Below are positions 1 to 5,052 of a stretch of 5,052 nucleotides of DNA, one piece after another; the first letter of the stretch is position 1, and each line of letters opens with the position of its first letter. The position numbers and the translations under genes are program-made. Origin of the DNA: Pseudomonadota bacterium (GTDB lineage: Bacteria > Pseudomonadota > Gammaproteobacteria > Steroidobacterales > Steroidobacteraceae); contig JAKAZP010000222.1 of assembly GCA_021815905.1 (NCBI GenBank), positions 1-5,052 of the forward strand, written 5' to 3'. The notes below the pieces were generated by a model that saw only the letters and a program-made list of their open reading frames with translations, did not search any database and was not told where the DNA came from.

Positions 1-319
1 CGACGCGAAGGATGCGCTGCAGGCGCACTTGCTCGGGGAGGCCGACTGGATCGGCGCGGTGGAGATCTGCCGCGCGTGCCGGCTCGAGCTCGAGGACGTG
101 GTCGAGCTCGCCGAGCTCGGCCTGATCGCTCCCCGGGGCTACGTGCCCGAGGAGTGGCAGCTGCCGGCGGCGGCGCTGCCCCGGCTCGCCACCGCCGCCC
201 GGCTGATGCGCGACCTCGGGGTCAACGTGAGCGGCGCGGCGCTCGCCGTCGAGCTCATCGAGGCGCAGCGCGAGCTCGAGCGGCGGATCCGCGGGCTCGA
301 GCGGCTCGCGCACGGCTGA
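1..319 (+). CDS. cbpM: CbpM-like chaperone modulator, 5' end cut by window
   Basis: The frame is open to the left edge (first full codon at base 2) and ends with TGA at 317-319. CbpM family proteins bind the DnaJ-type co-chaperone CbpA in the cytoplasm and restrain its co-chaperone and DNA-binding activity. Numbering from a TTG at 29, residues 11-33 form a MerR-like helix-turn-helix, followed by the family-typical turn GLIAPRG (31-37). A conserved RLMRDLGVNVSG segment (58-69) and a charged C-terminal helix (about 77-93), likely coiled coil, come next. Length (about 96-105 residues) fits the family, whose E. coli member has about 101. The TTG at 29 has only a weak AGG five bases upstream. Six or more sensible residues precede it, so the true start is probably at or just beyond the left edge. 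A cbpA/dnaJ-like gene is expected upstream but is not visible. Family assignment rests on pattern recognition, and a generic MerR-like regulator is the alternative. Confidence 0.8.
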   Translation, partial: DAKDALQAHLLGEADWIGAVEICRACRLELEDVVELAELGLIAPRGYVPEEWQLPAAALPRLATAARLMRDLGVNVSGAALAVELIEAQRELERRIRGLERLAHG

Positions 320-328
320 GACGCCGGA

Positions 329-952
329 TCATTGCCCGAAGCGCTCGGCCGTGGCGCCGAGGTACCGCTCTTCTTCCGGAGTGCTTTGCCGCCCCAGCGC
401 GCGGTTGCGGTGGGGAAAGCGGCCGAACCGCGCGATGATCTCGAGATGATGCTCGGCGGATGCGAGCGAGCTCGCGAACAGCTCCTGGAGCTCGGAGGGC
501 GCCTCCGGCCGCAGCCGCCGGTAGGCCGAGACGGACTCCTCCTGCGCGTCGGAAAGCTCGGCGTGCTGCAGCGGCATGTAGAAGAAGATCCGCTCGAGGG
601 GCGTCAGCGCCGCATCCGCCGCCAGTTGCATTCCCGAGAGAGTGAGCGCGAGCGCATCCCGATCCGCGGCGAAGGCGCGCTCCGTGCCGCGGAAGGCATG
701 GCGGGGGAACTGGTCGAGCAGCAGGATGAGGGACAGGCGCCGGCGCGGGCTGCCGGCCCAGGCGGCGAGCGCGCCGGCGGCCGCCTGCTCGATGAGCGAC
801 CCGAAGCGTGAGCGGATCAGCTCATCGACCGCCCGGCGCGCCGGGGGAGCGAGCTCGGTGCCGAACCAGAGGGCGAGCCGCTCGGGCAGTGTCTCGCGCG
901 TGACGGGAGTCTTCCCGAACCAGAAGCGGCGCACCTGCAGCGCTTCATCCAT
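329..952 (-). CDS. DUF924 family protein
   Basis: This is a complete 207-residue gene, with ATG at 952-950 and TGA at 331-329. It carries the hallmarks of the DUF924 family (PF06041): FWFG near the N-terminus (10-13), the LDQFPR core (79-84) followed by FRGTERAFAAD (87-97), FFYMPLQHAE (123-132), and a C-terminal HHLEIIARFGRFPHRN block (168-183) leading into LGRQSTPEE. The length is usual for the family. The fold is thought to be all-helical and TPR-like, and the biochemical role is unknown. No signal peptide or membrane segment is seen, so it is probably cytoplasmic. The Shine-Dalgarno is weak (a GGGA about 6 bases before the ATG). It follows a small gene on the same strand by 27 bases, suggesting one transcript, and converges with the cbpM-like gene with 9 bases between stops. 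The conserved blocks on this strand make the overlapping + strand frames unlikely. Confidence 0.93.
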   Translation of the reverse strand: MDEALQVRRFWFGKTPVTRETLPERLALWFGTELAPPARRAVDELIRSRFGSLIEQAAAGALAAWAGSPRRRLSLILLLDQFPRHAFRGTERAFAADRDALALTLSGMQLAADAALTPLERIFFYMPLQHAELSDAQEESVSAYRRLRPEAPSELQELFASSLASAEHHLEIIARFGRFPHRNRALGRQSTPEEERYLGATAERFGQ

Positions 953-961
953 GGCGGATCC

Positions 962-976
962 CGGCGCGCGGCGCCG
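962..976. repeat. Small inverted repeat between the two - strand genes
   Basis: A 6-bp perfect inverted repeat, CGGCGC with GCGCCG around a 3-base loop, sits in the 27-base gap between the small hypothetical gene and the DUF924 gene. It could form a hairpin about ten bases upstream of the DUF924 start codon. There is no T run, so it is not a Rho-independent terminator. In DNA this rich in G and C such a short repeat may be chance. Confidence 0.3.
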
Positions 977-979
977 AGC

Positions 980-1348
980 CTATTCGCAAAGGCTCTCGAG
1001 ATAGCCCTGCGCCACCGCCGAAAGGCGCTTGCGCGCCAGGGCGCGCGCCTTGGGCGCGTCGACGATGTACTCGAGCGGGCCCGAGACCAGCATCTGGCGG
1101 ATCCCGGGATTGCGGGCCGAGGCGCGCGCCATCTTGTTGAGCACGGTGAAGCCGCGGTTGATCTTCTCCCGCGAGGCGCGCCGGCCCTCGATGGTGCGGG
1201 CCAGATACTGGCCGAAGCGGGCGTAGAGGAAGTAATCGTCGTCCCCGACCTGAAAGCGGGCCTCGGCGAAGAAGTCGGGGAAGTTCTTCTCGAGGTACGA
1301 GTTGACGCTGCGAAGAGGGGAGGAAGTACGCCGCGCGGGCTTGTTCAT
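980..1348 (-). CDS. Small helical hypothetical protein divergent from gltB
   Basis: I do not recognise this family. The preferred start is ATG at 1348-1346, giving 122 residues ending in TAG at 982-980. A strong GGAGGT lies upstream of it (1361-1366), although the 12-base spacing is longer than ideal. A GTG at 1408-1406 would add 20 Arg-rich residues without a clear ribosome binding site. The N-terminus is basic ([10 protein letters not shown]). The rest looks all-helical, with an acidic-aromatic stretch [15 protein letters not shown] (36-50), a helix [15 protein letters not shown] (60-74), then [13 protein letters not shown] (83-95) and a basic ARALARKRL helix (101-109). There is no signal peptide or membrane span. 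The pattern of short amphipathic helices vaguely recalls small all-helical families such as DUF7674, but that is a guess. The 27-base gap to the DUF924 gene suggests co-transcription. It is supported as a real gene by the ribosome binding site, the gene-like composition and the divergent placement. Confidence 0.72.
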   Translation of the reverse strand: MNKPARRTSSPLRSVNSYLEKNFPDFFAEARFQVGDDDYFLYARFGQYLARTIEGRRASREKINRGFTVLNKMARASARNPGIRQMLVSGPLEYIVDAPKARALARKRLSAVAQGYLESLCE

Positions 1349-1360
1349 TGGCTTCGTCAC

Positions 1361-1366
1361 ACCTCC
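1361..1366 (-). promoter_or_regulatory. Ribosome binding site of the small - strand gene
   Basis: On the - strand this reads GGAGGT, a near-perfect Shine-Dalgarno match, 12 bases before the ATG at 1348. It supports that ATG over the upstream GTG at 1408. The only other start codon close by is the GTG at 1360-1358, which touches the site and would be too close. Confidence 0.6.
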
Positions 1367-1407
1367 GCGAGTCCGGACGACCACGCTTGCGCGCCGCGAG
1401 CGGTGCA

Positions 1408-1427
1408 CGCCCCGCGAGCGCGGGGCG
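1408..1427. repeat. Perfect 8-bp inverted repeat in the divergent region
   Basis: CGCCCCGC (1408-1415) and GCGGGGCG (1420-1427) are exact reverse complements around a 4-base GAGC. The element lies about 60 bases upstream of the small - strand gene's ATG and 100 bases upstream of gltB. No T run follows on either strand, so it is not a standard Rho-independent terminator. It could be an operator for a dimeric regulator, a hairpin in an untranslated leader, or chance in very GC-rich sequence. Confidence 0.5.
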
Positions 1428-1515
1428 CATGTTGATCGACGCGGGTCCGCGATGCAAGAGCGCAGCGCGCGAATTTTTGCAACAATCGACCGCGACCCTC
1501 ACGCGAGTTCCTGCC

Positions 1516-1519
1516 GAGG
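1516..1519 (+). promoter_or_regulatory. Ribosome binding site of gltB
   Basis: GAGG, 7 bases before the ATG at 1527, is well placed for translation initiation. It supports this start, which also leaves a short propeptide ahead of the catalytic cysteine. Confidence 0.65.
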
Positions 1520-1526
1520 CCTCATC

Positions 1527-5052
<3,526 letters not shown>

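Larger units (their letters stand above)
1349..1526. promoter_or_regulatory. Divergent intergenic region for gltB and the small - strand gene
   Basis: These 178 bases separate two divergent genes and so must hold promoters for both directions. Contents seen are a GGAGGT for the - strand gene (1361-1366), a GC-rich inverted repeat (1408-1427), the only A+T-rich patch (about 1471-1489, including ATTTTTGCAACAAT) and a GAGG for gltB (1516-1519). I could not assign a -35/-10 pair with confidence in either direction. TTGATC at 1432-1437 and the self-complementary TTGCAA at 1477-1482 resemble -35 hexamers, but neither has a good -10 partner at 16-18 bases. Confidence 0.6.

Noticed and set aside
81..120. 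Repeated GAGCTCG-like units resembling a short tandem repeat.
   Set aside because: They are Glu-Leu codons (GAG CTC) in a leucine- and glutamate-rich helix. The same units recur in every gene here and reflect codon preference.
332..811. A 159-codon open frame on the + strand opposite the DUF924 gene.
   Set aside because: The - strand carries all conserved DUF924 blocks. This frame is Arg/Gly/Glu-rich with no motif and is a shadow.
1432..1460. TTGATC as a possible -35 box for gltB.
   Set aside because: The hexamers 16-18 bases downstream have almost no -10 resemblance, so no promoter was called as a separate feature.

Overview
The window is very GC-rich, ordinary chromosomal DNA from a bacterium. 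The proteins point to a gammaproteobacterium. The glutamate synthase is colinear with the E. coli GltB type over long stretches, and a CbpM-like chaperone modulator and a DUF924 protein are also common in proteobacteria. The genus cannot be named from this sequence. No RNA gene, CRISPR array, insertion sequence, integrase or transfer signature was seen.

Layout from left to right. (1) The 3' part of a cbpM-like chaperone modulator gene on the + strand, entering from the left edge and stopping at 319. (2) A complete DUF924 family gene on the - strand (329-952), tail to tail with cbpM across a 9-base gap. (3) A small uncharacterised helical protein on the - strand (best start at 1348, stop at 980). 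It lies 27 bases upstream of the DUF924 gene, so the two probably share a transcript. (4) A 178-base divergent intergenic region (1349-1526) holding a ribosome binding site for each side and a perfect 8-bp GC-rich inverted repeat. (5) gltB, the glutamate synthase large subunit, on the + strand from 1527 past the right edge. 1175 complete codons are visible without interruption.

The best-supported biology is ammonia assimilation. GltB takes the amide nitrogen of glutamine and passes it to 2-oxoglutarate to make glutamate, normally with GltD as the electron-donating small subunit; that gene would lie outside the window. The cbpM end implies that a cbpA/dnaJ-like co-chaperone gene may lie just to the left. 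There is no visible functional link between these genes and the DUF924 pair.

I found no convincing undescribed system. The items worth a second look are modest: the uncharacterised 122-residue protein divergent from gltB, the inverted repeat in the shared upstream region, and the pairing of the small protein with DUF924. Several very long antisense reading frames are explained by the high GC content.
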